NCBI GenBank assembly: GCA_964446385.1
Contig: CAYUOH010000005.1
Span: 65,504-129,503 of the forward strand
Direction: 5' to 3'
DNA length: 64,000 nt
Origin: CAYSRC01 sp964446385
GTDB taxonomy: Bacteria > Bacillota > Clostridia > Oscillospirales > Ruminococcaceae
Shown here: positions 51,103-58,836 of the stretch, in pieces
Numbering within the stretch: the first letter of the stretch is position 1
How the letters are laid out: each line of letters begins with the position of its first letter
Made by a program: the position numbers and the translations under genes
Notes under the pieces: model-generated
The model's input: only the letters and a program-made list of their open reading frames with translations
Database searches by the model: none
Told to the model about the DNA's origin: nothing

Positions 51103-53522
51103 TAACCGACTGCCTGCTGTGCGGCAAACAAAGCTTCCTCTGCCGCAATTAATTCGTGTGCGCAATATCCGGACGGAGCCGGGCCGCCTCGTTTATAATA
51201 GCCGGTACGTACGGTTGTGCATCCGGCGGAAGCCAGATCACCGCTGTCCATACAGAATGAAGCGGTATAGACATTATCAGAGGGGGTAAATTTAGCATCC
51301 TCAAGGTCTACGGTAATCTGCTTCATTATTTCCTTGAAGGCCAGCTGGTTTGCGTGGGGCCGATAATCCGGAACTGTGCGGTGATCATCGTAACCTTCCC
51401 ATAAAGTCATTACGTAGTAGGGATTCATAGCGCAGGTCCAGAAATCGGTATTGTTGGATGACGTACCGGATTTGCCGATATATTCCATAGTACCGCTGTC
51501 CTGACGTGCGGCCGTAAGTGTTCCCTCTGCAAATACACCCTTCATAATACGGTTCATAATCCAGGCTGTTTCCTCACTTATTGCCTGATCACGCAGAACA
51601 AGTTTTTCCTTATCGAGAATTACGTTTCCTTCAGAATCAACAACCTTGGTATAGCAATGAGGTTCGACAAAGTAGCCGCTGTCACCGAATATCATAAATG
51701 CGCCGGCCATTTCGACAGGGGTAATACCGTATGTGAAGTCGCCGAGTGTAAGACCGATACCGCGATCGAAAAGTTCTTCACCGTTTGCATCGTATACGCC
51801 ATCGCCGGAATCGACGAGGGAGTACATATTAAGGCTATTCTTCATAAAATCGAAAGCGTAATCGTAACCTACACGGCTGAGTGTCCATACGGCCGTCGTA
51901 TTAAGGGATACGCATACTCCTTCGTAAACTGTAATATTCGCGCCATATGCACCATACTGGCGGCTGTAATTTCGAGGCCATTCATTTCCGTCAAGCTGCA
52001 TAAACGGAGTATCGGGGAATGCGGTGGACATATGTACCGCATTCATTTCAATAGCAGGAGCATACGCAGCAATCGGTTTAATAGAAGAACCAGTGTTTCT
52101 GCGGGCAGTCTTTCCGTATGCTCTGTTGAGGCTACGGCTGGTCGCTTTCTCACGGACTCCTCCGGCTATTCCGACTATCTCTCCGTCATAATTCATAACA
52201 ACCATGCCAGATTGAACCTGCTTGCCGGATTCTATCGGGACCTTGAAACCGTCGTCATCATAAACCCAGTCGCCGTTTTCATCCGTTTGATATTCCACGG
52301 GCCAGATGTCGTAATTATCAGTATCTTCAAAGCCTTTGACCTGGGTACCGAACCATCTATAGGTATTTGTATTGGTGTATCGGCTGTGAGCCTCGGTATT
52401 GTTGTAGTCCTGAGCGTTAAAAGCAACGTCATCCACAACGGTCTGAACCTTTGGGTCGATTGTAAGATAAACCTTAAGACCCCCGTTGAATAAAAGCTTC
52501 TCCGCTTCGTCATGGGTCATATTTTTGTAATCAACCAGATCATCAATAACTGATTCCACAGCCGTATCAGTAAAATATGTCCAGACGTCGTTGGTAAGAG
52601 AAGTATTGGATTTAACGGTACTGAAATCGAATGTCGCACTTTCGGCCAGTGCATCGGAATACTCGCGGTCGTTAAGGAATCCGTTTTCATGCATCATCCA
52701 CAGAATAACATCTTCACGCTGATACTTGTTTTCCTCTGCATCAATATACGGATCGTACAGACCGGGATATTTTGTAATACAGATTATTGCAGCGGACTGG
52801 GCCGTTGTAAGTTCAGATGCGGTAGTTCCGAAATAATAGTCCGCAGCCGATTCGATACCGTATACCATACCGCCGAAGTTGACAGTATTAAGGTAAGCTT
52901 CGAGAATCTGCTCCTTGGAGTACTCCCGTTCAAGCATGAACGCGCGGTAAATTTCACGCAGTTTTCGCAAAGCTCCGGCGGAACCGGAAACCTCATCTTC
53001 GGAAGTAATATTCTTTATCATCTGCTGGGTTATAGTTGAAGCTCCCTGAGTTCTGTCATAAAAAGCGCGCTTTAGTACGTATTCATTAAGGAAAGCCATG
53101 ACGGTTCGCTTTATATCAACTCCTTTGTGTAACCAGAAGCGCTGATCCTCAGAGGCGACAAGGACGTCGATAAGCTCTTTCGGCAGATCTTCATAGTTTA
53201 CCCAGACTCGGTTGTCACTTGCATAAAGGCGCTGATACTCATACCACTCGCCTGTTGCGTCATCAAATGCCATAAGGCTGGAAGCGTAATTCATTTCAAG
53301 AGAATTCAGATCCAGGAGGTTTTCGTCATCAACGGTAACCTTTGCAAGATACATTGCTGCAACTATCGAAACAGTGCATACTGCAATAACGCAGATACAC
53401 ATAATAGTCACGACAAATGTTAAAACAAAACGCAGAATTTTTTGTTCCTTTTTCCCCTTTACACTGCGCCTGCGAATCGGACTGTTGACGGCACCGGAAT
53501 TTGTTTTCAAGTTTTCTGACAT
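51102..53522 (-). CDS. Class A penicillin-binding protein (PBP1a type)
   Basis: Bifunctional cell-wall synthase of 806 residues. A short cytosolic part and one transmembrane helix (about 33-60) lead to the glycosyltransferase domain with VASEDQRFWLHKGVD (about 121), RTQGASTITQQMIKN (about 155) and YLNTVNFGGMVYGIESAADYYFG. The transpeptidase domain shows the nucleophile in TGSSIKP (about 480), the SxN in CVSLNT (about 545) and the KSGTS (about 685). The start at 53522 is behind GGGGG, seven bases away; the frame extends 14 codons further up without support. It is transcribed from a TTAACA-17-TATACT promoter. Confidence 0.95.
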   Translation of the reverse strand: MSENLKTNSGAVNSPIRRRSVKGKKEQKILRFVLTFVVTIMCICVIAVCTVSIVAAMYLAKVTVDDENLLDLNSLEMNYASSLMAFDDATGEWYEYQRLYASDNRVWVNYEDLPKELIDVLVASEDQRFWLHKGVDIKRTVMAFLNEYVLKRAFYDRTQGASTITQQMIKNITSEDEVSGSAGALRKLREIYRAFMLEREYSKEQILEAYLNTVNFGGMVYGIESAADYYFGTTASELTTAQSAAIICITKYPGLYDPYIDAEENKYQREDVILWMMHENGFLNDREYSDALAESATFDFSTVKSNTSLTNDVWTYFTDTAVESVIDDLVDYKNMTHDEAEKLLFNGGLKVYLTIDPKVQTVVDDVAFNAQDYNNTEAHSRYTNTNTYRWFGTQVKGFEDTDNYDIWPVEYQTDENGDWVYDDDGFKVPIESGKQVQSGMVVMNYDGEIVGIAGGVREKATSRSLNRAYGKTARRNTGSSIKPIAAYAPAIEMNAVHMSTAFPDTPFMQLDGNEWPRNYSRQYGAYGANITVYEGVCVSLNTTAVWTLSRVGYDYAFDFMKNSLNMYSLVDSGDGVYDANGEELFDRGIGLTLGDFTYGITPVEMAGAFMIFGDSGYFVEPHCYTKVVDSEGNVILDKEKLVLRDQAISEETAWIMNRIMKGVFAEGTLTAARQDSGTMEYIGKSGTSSNNTDFWTCAMNPYYVMTLWEGYDDHRTVPDYRPHANQLAFKEIMKQITVDLEDAKFTPSDNVYTASFCMDSGDLASAGCTTVRTGYYKRGGPAPSGYCAHELIAAEEALFAAQQAVG

Positions 53523-53582
53523 ATTATTTCCCCCGTATAAATCGGAAGTGTATTTTATTAACAACAGTGCATTAACTGTGAC

Positions 53583-53611
53583 AGTATACCATACTTTTCT
53601 ATTTTTGTTAA
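53583..53611 (-). promoter_or_regulatory. Promoter of the PBP gene
   Basis: Minus strand TTAACA (53611-53606), 17 bases, TATACT (53588-53583), with a TG extension before the -10 box. Confidence 0.65.
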
Positions 53612-53642
53612 CAATAAGAGTATTCCAAAAATTAAAGCAAAG

Positions 53643-53651
53643 TGATACAAT
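53643..53651 (+). promoter_or_regulatory. Extended -10 promoter of queH-lit-asnA
   Basis: TGATACAAT at 53643-53651 is an extended -10 box. The -35 region (TTCCAA, 53623-53628) is weak. It is about 40 bases before the predicted start. Confidence 0.45.
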
Positions 53652-53688
53652 ATTTTAGTTTTAATGAATAAGGGTGGGAGGGTTTCCT

Positions 53689-54300
53689 TTGAATTACAAT
53701 GAAATAATGGAAAACACCGTCGCTTCGCTTAACGGTGAACGTATTCCCCTTGTCCTGCACAGCTGCTGTGCGATCTGCCTTTGTTCGGTACTAGAACGTC
53801 TGACTCTGTATTTCAAAGTTACCGTACTTTGCTGCAACCCCAATATTTTCCCGGCGGAAGAATATTATAAGCGCCGTGACGAACAAATCCGGTTACTTTC
53901 ACTCATTGAAACCGATACTGTTTTCGACGAAACCGAATACAATCATGAAGAATATCTTTATTTCATTTCAGGGCTTGAAAGTACCCCTGAAGGCGGTGCC
54001 CGCTGCGAACAATGCTTTAACCTGCGGCTGAATGCGACTGCCAAATATGCAAAAGAACACTGCGTAAACAATATATGCAGCACGCTGACCGTAAGCCCCT
54101 ATAAAAACAGTAATGTTGTCAACAGATGTGGGGCTGCAGCCGCGGAAAAAGCCGGGGTTAACTGGTTATACAGTGATTTCAAAAAAAAGAACGGTTTTCT
54201 GCGTTCCAATCAACTTGCCGCGGAATATGGTATTTATCGACAAAAATACTGCGGGTGTGAATTCACGCCGGTCAGTCCGGTGATCTACAATGAAAAATAA
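53689..54300 (+). CDS. queH: Epoxyqueuosine reductase QueH
   Basis: Performs the last step of queuosine synthesis, reducing epoxyqueuosine in tRNA; unlike QueG it uses no cobalamin. The 203-residue chain has the paired cysteines and CxxC groups of the family: HSCCAIC near the start (about 26), RCEQCF (about 106) and YCGC near the end (about 186), plus LTVSPYKNSNVVN (about 136). The start is TTG at 53689 with GGAGG seven bases upstream; the GTG at 53674 overlaps that ribosome site. The end overlaps the next gene by 11 bases. No other queuosine genes are nearby. Confidence 0.9.
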   Translation: MNYNEIMENTVASLNGERIPLVLHSCCAICLCSVLERLTLYFKVTVLCCNPNIFPAEEYYKRRDEQIRLLSLIETDTVFDETEYNHEEYLYFISGLESTPEGGARCEQCFNLRLNATAKYAKEHCVNNICSTLTVSPYKNSNVVNRCGAAAAEKAGVNWLYSDFKKKNGFLRSNQLAAEYGIYRQKYCGCEFTPVSPVIYNEK

Positions 54301-54937
54301 CAAGACAGCCCTCTTGCTGGGTATACTTTTCGGAATACTGTGCCTTATCGCTACCACAGCGGTCGGGCTTGCATTAATTCACGCGTCGCATACTCTTTAC
54401 TCTGTATGTCTTGATGTTTTTGATATCCCCGTGTATTCCGGTATCAGCCGTGAAGAGTGCCTTATGAATTACGACGCGGTAATGAAATTCCTATCCCCTT
54501 TCAATCGCAGCGAATTTTACCTTCCTACGATGACATATTCCCAATCGGGGGCACAGCACTTTACCGACTGCAGACCTATATTCAACTGGATCTATCTTCT
54601 CGGTTCAATTTGCCTTGCTTTTGCGCTTAAGATTGGACCGGCCGGAAAAAGGAAATTCGGTAAATCTTTTTTTAGAATTTCGGGTATTACAACTATTGCT
54701 GTACCCGCTGTCTTTCTCTGCGCGGTGACAATTGATTTTGACGCTGCGTTTGTGTTGTTCCACAAGATGTTTTTCTCAAATGATATGTGGTTGTTCGACC
54801 CTTCCACAGATCCGATAATCGATATACTTCCGGAAGAATTCTTTCTGGTTTGCGCTGTGTTCATTGCTGCAATCTGGATTGTCTCGGCCGTATTACAATT
54901 AAACTATAGTAAAAGGAAGAAAACAAAAAATGTCTGA
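54290..54937 (+). CDS. lit: Lit-like lipoprotein intramolecular transacylase (DUF1461)
   Basis: A 215-residue membrane protein of the TIGR01906/DUF1461 family. Members called Lit move an acyl chain within bacterial lipoproteins to give the lyso form. Four helices are seen (about 8-30, 100-117, 128-148 and 185-205). Two conserved His residues, His90 in SQSGAQHFTD and His158 in LFHKMFFSNDMWLFDP, fall close to the catalytic His positions described for Bacillus Lit. The final block LFDPSTDPIIDILPEEFF is diagnostic of the family. It overlaps queH by 11 bases and asnA by 8. Activity is inferred from the family. Confidence 0.8.
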   Translation: MKNNKTALLLGILFGILCLIATTAVGLALIHASHTLYSVCLDVFDIPVYSGISREECLMNYDAVMKFLSPFNRSEFYLPTMTYSQSGAQHFTDCRPIFNWIYLLGSICLAFALKIGPAGKRKFGKSFFRISGITTIAVPAVFLCAVTIDFDAAFVLFHKMFFSNDMWLFDPSTDPIIDILPEEFFLVCAVFIAAIWIVSAVLQLNYSKRKKTKNV

Positions 54938-55940
54938 AATGCTTGTCTTTCCCGAGAACTACGAACCGCGTCTTGATCTTTTGCAGACACAGCGCGCAAT
55001 AAAAATAATCAAAGACAATTTTGAGAGATATCTGGCTGTAGCTCTGAACCTTCGCCGCGTATCAGCACCAATGTTTGTCCCCAAAAACAGCGGGCTGAAT
55101 GACGATTTGAGCGGTGTTGAGCGCCCGGTAGAGTTTGATATGCTTGACAGTGGGGGTAATATTCAGGTTGTGCATTCTCTTGCCAAATGGAAACGTATGG
55201 CCCTCGGACGCTACGGTTTTAAATCGGGTGAAGGTCTTTATACCGATATGAATGCAATCAGACGTGATGAAACACTGGACAACCTCCATTCCATATATGT
55301 CGATCAGTGGGACTGGGAAAAGATTATTACTCCCGTACAGCGCAACGAACAGTATCTCAGGGAAACAGTGGAATCGATTTACGAAGCAATTAAAGAAACC
55401 GCGCGTACAGCTTACAATGAATATCCTGCCATCGATTACACATTGGCTCCGGCAATTACGTTTATAACCGCTCAAGAGCTTGAAGACATGTGGCCCGACC
55501 TTACTCCGAAAGAACGCGAGAATGAGGTTTGCCGCAAATACGGGAGTGTTTTTCTTTCAAAAATCGGTGATGTTCTTAACAGTGGAAAGAAACATGACGG
55601 GAGAGCTCCCGATTATGACGACTGGACACTGAACGGAGATATCCTGGTGTGGAACGATGTTCTGAATTGTGCTTTCGAGCTCAGCAGTATGGGAATACGT
55701 GTAGATGAGGGATCCCTTCTCAGCCAGCTGGACAAGGCCGGCTGCCCGGAAAGAGCATCGCTTCCCTTCCATCAGGCGCTTCTGAACGGTCAGATGCCTT
55801 ATACAATCGGAGGAGGAATCGGGCAGTCACGTTTGTGCATGCTTATGCTGCGCAAAGCACACATAGGCGAGGTTCACGTCTCTGTCTGGCCGGAAAAAAT
55901 GATTGAGGTATGTGCGGAGCACAACATCACACTGCTGTAA
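54930..55940 (+). CDS. asnA: Aspartate-ammonia ligase (asparagine synthetase A)
   Basis: Makes asparagine from aspartate, ammonia and ATP; related to class II tRNA synthetases. It is 336 residues, the normal AsnA length. Family blocks are RVSAPMFV (about 43), NDDLSGVERPVEFD (about 56), VVHSLAKWKRMALGRYGF (about 80), YVDQWDWEK (about 118) and GGGIGQSRLCMLML (about 293). AAAGGAAG precedes the start, which overlaps lit. No T-box leader is present because the gene is inside an operon. Confidence 0.97.
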   Translation: MSEMLVFPENYEPRLDLLQTQRAIKIIKDNFERYLAVALNLRRVSAPMFVPKNSGLNDDLSGVERPVEFDMLDSGGNIQVVHSLAKWKRMALGRYGFKSGEGLYTDMNAIRRDETLDNLHSIYVDQWDWEKIITPVQRNEQYLRETVESIYEAIKETARTAYNEYPAIDYTLAPAITFITAQELEDMWPDLTPKERENEVCRKYGSVFLSKIGDVLNSGKKHDGRAPDYDDWTLNGDILVWNDVLNCAFELSSMGIRVDEGSLLSQLDKAGCPERASLPFHQALLNGQMPYTIGGGIGQSRLCMLMLRKAHIGEVHVSVWPEKMIEVCAEHNITLL

Positions 55941-55948
55941 AAATACAC

Positions 55949-55991
55949 AAAAAGCGGAGTATTTCCACCATGAAATTCTCCGCTTTTTTAT
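55949..55991 (+). terminator. Terminator of queH-lit-asnA
   Basis: AAAAGCGGAG pairs with CTCCGCTTTT across a ~20-base loop, followed by TTATT. Confidence 0.8.
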
Positions 55992-56013
55992 TCATAAAAA
56001 GGGCTGCTACCAT

Positions 56014-56042
56014 TTACTTTAATGATGTTTTTTTATTATAAT
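56014..56042 (+). promoter_or_regulatory. Promoter of the OadG-like/oadB operon
   Basis: TTACTT (56014-56019), 17 bases, TATAAT (56037-56042), about 58 bases before the first start. Confidence 0.5.
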
Positions 56043-56100
56043 ATATAGGATTCGGGTTTTGCATAACCTGTACTATTATTGAAAGAGAGAGATAAACCAA

Positions 56101-56475
56101 ATGCCTAGATTTGCAATTTCGCTAGCCGGTTCGGAATGGGAAAACATAAGCGCCGGAAAAGTTCTCGTTGTTATCGTTGTGGGTATGGCTGTGGTATTTG
56201 CTGTTCTCGCAATTCTGTATTTCGCAATGCTGATTATGGGACGCTTTATGGCCGACAAGAACGGCCGCGATGTATCGGTTGTCAGTCCCTTCAACTGTGT
56301 TGTTACCGAAGTTGAAACTGTATCCGATGTTAAGGAAAACGACGTAATCGCTGTTGTCACCTGTGATGACGGCAAAACTCAGGAGATTCTTGCCCCTGTT
56401 TCCGGTAAAATTTCTACGGCCCTCAAGGCCGGCGACCGCATCAAGAAGGGCCAGAAGCTCTTCTCAGTTCGATAA
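56101..56475 (+). CDS. OadG-like anchor fused to a biotinyl-type domain lacking the MKM lysine
   Basis: A 124-residue protein. An OadG-like N-terminal helix (about 18-47, VLVVIVVGMAVVFAVLAILYF) is joined to a lipoyl/biotinyl-type fold (about 58-124, with SPFNCVVTEVETVSDVKENDVIAVV and then ILAPVSGKISTALKAGDRIKKGQKLFSV). In sodium-pump decarboxylases this part carries biotin on the Lys of an MKM motif at the hairpin turn. Here that turn reads CDDGKTQEI: the Met residues are gone and the only Lys is shifted by one place. Biotinylation is therefore doubtful. It lies 13 bases before oadB, so it is probably the gamma-type partner of that subunit. Confidence 0.75.
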   Translation: MPRFAISLAGSEWENISAGKVLVVIVVGMAVVFAVLAILYFAMLIMGRFMADKNGRDVSVVSPFNCVVTEVETVSDVKENDVIAVVTCDDGKTQEILAPVSGKISTALKAGDRIKKGQKLFSVR

Positions 56476-56488
56476 GGGGGAAGAAAAA

Positions 56489-57670
56489 ATGCTTCAATCA
56501 TTAGTAGATTTCTGGTACAACACAGGTATTGCCCGCATTATTGCCAATCTTGACTGGCGTTCAATTGTAATGATGGGTGTCGCCTTCGTTCTGTTTTATC
56601 TCGCAATAGTCAAAGGTTTCGAGCCTCTGCTTCTTCTGCCCATCGCTTTCGGAATGCTTCTTACCAATCTCCCCGGTGCCGAGCTTATGCATATGGATTT
56701 CTTTAACGGCGCCAACATAGATTTCGGTAAGGTACTGCATGACGGCGGTTTGCTTGATATACTTTATCTGGGCGTCAAGCTAGGCATCTATCCCCCGTTG
56801 ATTTTCCTCGGTATCGGTGCCATGACCGACTTCAGCCCCTTGATTGCAAACCCCAAGACTATCTTCCTCGGCGCTGCCGCACAAATAGGTATTTTCGTAC
56901 CATTCGCCTTAAGTATTGCTCTCGGCTTCAACGTTCTGGAAGCAAGCTCCATCGGCATCATCGGCGGTGCTGACGGTCCTACCGCTATTTTTGTAACCAA
57001 AACCCTTGCTCCGGCTCTGCTGCCCGCTATCGCCGTTGCGGCATATTCATACATGGCTCTGGTTCCTCTGATACAGCCTCCTATTATGAAAGCCCTCACC
57101 ACCAAAAAAGAGCGCGCTATCCGTATGGAGCAGCTTCGCCCCGTCAGCAAAACCGAAAAGATCATTTTCCCCATCGTTGTTACCACTGTAGTTTCTCTCC
57201 TCGTACCCGATGCGGCATCCCTTGTCGGCTGCTTGATGTTTGGCAACCTGCTTAAGGAATCAGGCGTTGCTGAGCGTCTTGTCAAGACCGCCAGCAACGA
57301 GCTTATGAATATCATAACTATCTTCCTCGGCGTCACGGTCGGCGCGACTGCCACCGCTGACAATTTCCTGAAACCCAGCACACTTAAAATAATTGTATTG
57401 GGCCTTTTCGCTTTCTGTGTCGCGACCGCAGGCGGTGTTCTTTTAGGCAAACTGATGTGCTGGATGACCGGAGGGAAAGTGAATCCTCTTATCGGTTCCG
57501 CAGGTGTTTCCGCCGTTCCCATGGCCGCACGTGTCAGCAACGTTGTCGGCCTGCAGACCGACCCCACAAACTATCTACTGATGAACGCCATGGGCCCCAA
57601 TGTAGCCGGCGTTATCGGTTCCGCGGTTGCGGCAGGAGTATTTATTGCCCTGTTCCGTAACTACGTATAA
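56489..57670 (+). CDS. oadB: Sodium-translocating decarboxylase subunit beta
   Basis: Membrane subunit that couples carboxybiotin decarboxylation to sodium export (oxaloacetate, methylmalonyl-CoA or glutaconyl-CoA decarboxylases). It is 393 residues with about nine helices. The sodium-site blocks are intact: FLGIGAMTDFSPLIANPK (about 108) with the functional Asp, GIIGGADGPTAIFVT (about 157), and the C-terminal pair GVSAVPMAARV and NAMGPNVAGVIGSAVAAGVF. The start at 56489 follows AAGGGGG; the longer frame upstream overlaps the previous gene. The carboxyltransferase alpha subunit is not in the window, so the substrate is unknown. Confidence 0.93.
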   Translation: MLQSLVDFWYNTGIARIIANLDWRSIVMMGVAFVLFYLAIVKGFEPLLLLPIAFGMLLTNLPGAELMHMDFFNGANIDFGKVLHDGGLLDILYLGVKLGIYPPLIFLGIGAMTDFSPLIANPKTIFLGAAAQIGIFVPFALSIALGFNVLEASSIGIIGGADGPTAIFVTKTLAPALLPAIAVAAYSYMALVPLIQPPIMKALTTKKERAIRMEQLRPVSKTEKIIFPIVVTTVVSLLVPDAASLVGCLMFGNLLKESGVAERLVKTASNELMNIITIFLGVTVGATATADNFLKPSTLKIIVLGLFAFCVATAGGVLLGKLMCWMTGGKVNPLIGSAGVSAVPMAARVSNVVGLQTDPTNYLLMNAMGPNVAGVIGSAVAAGVFIALFRNYV

Positions 57671-57688
57671 ACACTGTTTATTAAGCTA

Positions 57689-57722
57689 CAGAAGCCCGTT
57701 GATCAACGGGCTTCTGTTTTTT
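57689..57722 (+). terminator. Terminator of the oadB operon
   Basis: A perfect palindrome from CAGAAGCCCGTTGA to its complement (57689-57716) is followed by TTTTTT. Confidence 0.92.
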
Positions 57723-57762
57723 TATCTATCATATAATAGTCATCAAATACAACTTTTTACCC

Positions 57763-57791
57763 TTGACAATTATTTAGCCCGGAGCTATAAT
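57763..57791 (+). promoter_or_regulatory. Promoter of tRNA-Ala
   Basis: Full consensus TTGACA (57763-57768), 17 bases, TATAAT (57786-57791), 13 bases before the tRNA. Confidence 0.9.
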
Positions 57792-57804
57792 TACAAAGCT
57801 GTTT

Positions 57805-57880
<76 letters not shown>

Positions 57881-57928
57881 AAAAAAAGGTAGTGGATTTC
57901 TCATCAAAATCTACTACCTTTTTTTCTA
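57881..57928 (+). terminator. Terminator of tRNA-Ala
   Basis: AAAAAGGTAGTGGATTT pairs with AAATCTACTACCTTTTT, then further T residues. It starts directly after the CCA. Confidence 0.85.
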
Positions 57929-58245
57929 TACCAAAAAGCCATGATTTCAAAGAATCTAGACATCTCAGATCACATGATGTGGCTTGATTTTTGAGTTATA
58001 TATGAAAGAAACGGATTTGACAGTACGATGCTCATTTTTAATGTGTATTTGGAATTATAACAAAAGTAGTAATACTTGCCGCTCTCGTTTATCCTATAAC
58101 AACATCGGACATCAGTGCAATTTAAACCGAAGAAGCATAAGTAGATCTGTGAATAATAGAGTATCTATATCTTTAATGCATTCTATCTGTTTTGAGTTGT
58201 CTGTAACACTAAATGAGAATTTATACTATCATTTCTAAATATAAA
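57929..58245. other. AT-rich stretch without a recognisable gene
   Basis: About 320 bases between the tRNA-Ala terminator and the cold-shock gene terminator. An 84-codon open frame (57984-58238, plus strand) starts without a ribosome site and encodes a Ser/Asn/Arg-rich chain with no family I know. I see no promoter, repeat or RNA structure here. Confidence 0.4.
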
Positions 58246-58272
58246 AAAGCGGGACAGATTACTCCGTCCCGC
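58246..58272 (-). terminator. Terminator of the cold-shock gene
   Basis: On the minus strand GCGGGACGG pairs with CTGTCCCGC (one G-U pair), followed by TTTTTTATAT. It stands 26 bases after the stop. Confidence 0.88.
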
Positions 58273-58298
58273 AAGTTCGTTATATGATTACTCTGTAA

Positions 58299-58511
58299 TT
58301 AAGCAACACAAACGTTTGCCGCTCTGAGCTTGCGGCTGTTTTTTGGATCTGTCTCAATATCGAATGTGACCTTCTGGCCATCATTTAAAGACTTATATCC
58401 ATCAGAAGTGATTGCGGAAAAATGCACGAAAATATCTTCTCCGCCATTGTCGTTGGAAATGAAGCCGTAGCCCTTTTCCGAATTGAACCATTTTACTGTA
58501 CCTTTATTCAT
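58299..58511 (-). CDS. Cold-shock protein (CspA family)
   Basis: A 70-residue single-strand nucleic-acid-binding protein with an OB fold that melts RNA structure at low temperature. RNP1 is KGYGFIS (about 13-19) and RNP2 is DIFVHFSAI (about 26-34); aromatic contacts Trp9, Phe17 and Phe28 are kept. The start follows GGAGG. The message should carry a long leader of about 118 bases (58512-58630), typical of cold-shock genes whose leader folding senses temperature. Confidence 0.95.
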   Translation of the reverse strand: MNKGTVKWFNSEKGYGFISNDNGGEDIFVHFSAITSDGYKSLNDGQKVTFDIETDPKNSRKLRAANVCVA

Positions 58512-58636
58512 TGGGTACCTCCATAAATATTGTATTGTACCCAGAAAAAAAAGAAAAACCTCTTTATTTGCATATCATTAAACGACAATGATCCGCAAAC
58601 ATGTGAGGTCAAAGCAATTATCTTGAATACAACGAT

Positions 58637-58665
58637 ATAATATCACAGGATATACCATATGTCAA
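58637..58665 (-). promoter_or_regulatory. Promoter of the cold-shock gene
   Basis: Minus strand TTGACA (58665-58660), 17 bases, TATTAT (58642-58637). The predicted start near 58630 leaves a ~118-base untranslated leader. Confidence 0.8.
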
Positions 58666-58776
58666 GCCAAAGTATGTCTGCGCAATCCTTGAGTATTTAG
58701 TGGTTTTGCACAAAGGTTATATTTTACCATCATTTATTACCCACCTGTTCGAGCGCCTTACTTCGTTTGTGTAAAT

Positions 58777-58816
58777 AAAAAGGGAAGACTCCGTTCACGG
58801 GAATCTTCCCTTTTTG
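58777..58816 (-). terminator. Terminator of putP
   Basis: AAAAAGGGAAGA pairs with TCTTCCCTTTTT; the outer A/T pairs give a T run on the minus strand, 20 bases after the putP stop. Confidence 0.85.
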
Positions 58817-58836
58817 TTAATATGATACTCCTTATA

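Noticed and set aside
51657..52493. 278-codon open frame antisense to the PBP gene
   Set aside because: Shadow frame; the PBP motifs are on the other strand.
56354..56488. N-terminal extension of OadB
   Set aside because: It overlaps the preceding gene in another frame; AAGGGGG supports the start at 56489.
56788..57567. 259-codon open frame antisense to oadB
   Set aside because: Shadow frame caused by the composition of oadB.
57984..58238. 84-codon open frame in the gap after tRNA-Ala
   Set aside because: No ribosome site, no recognisable family, low-complexity Ser/Asn/Arg content in AT-rich DNA.
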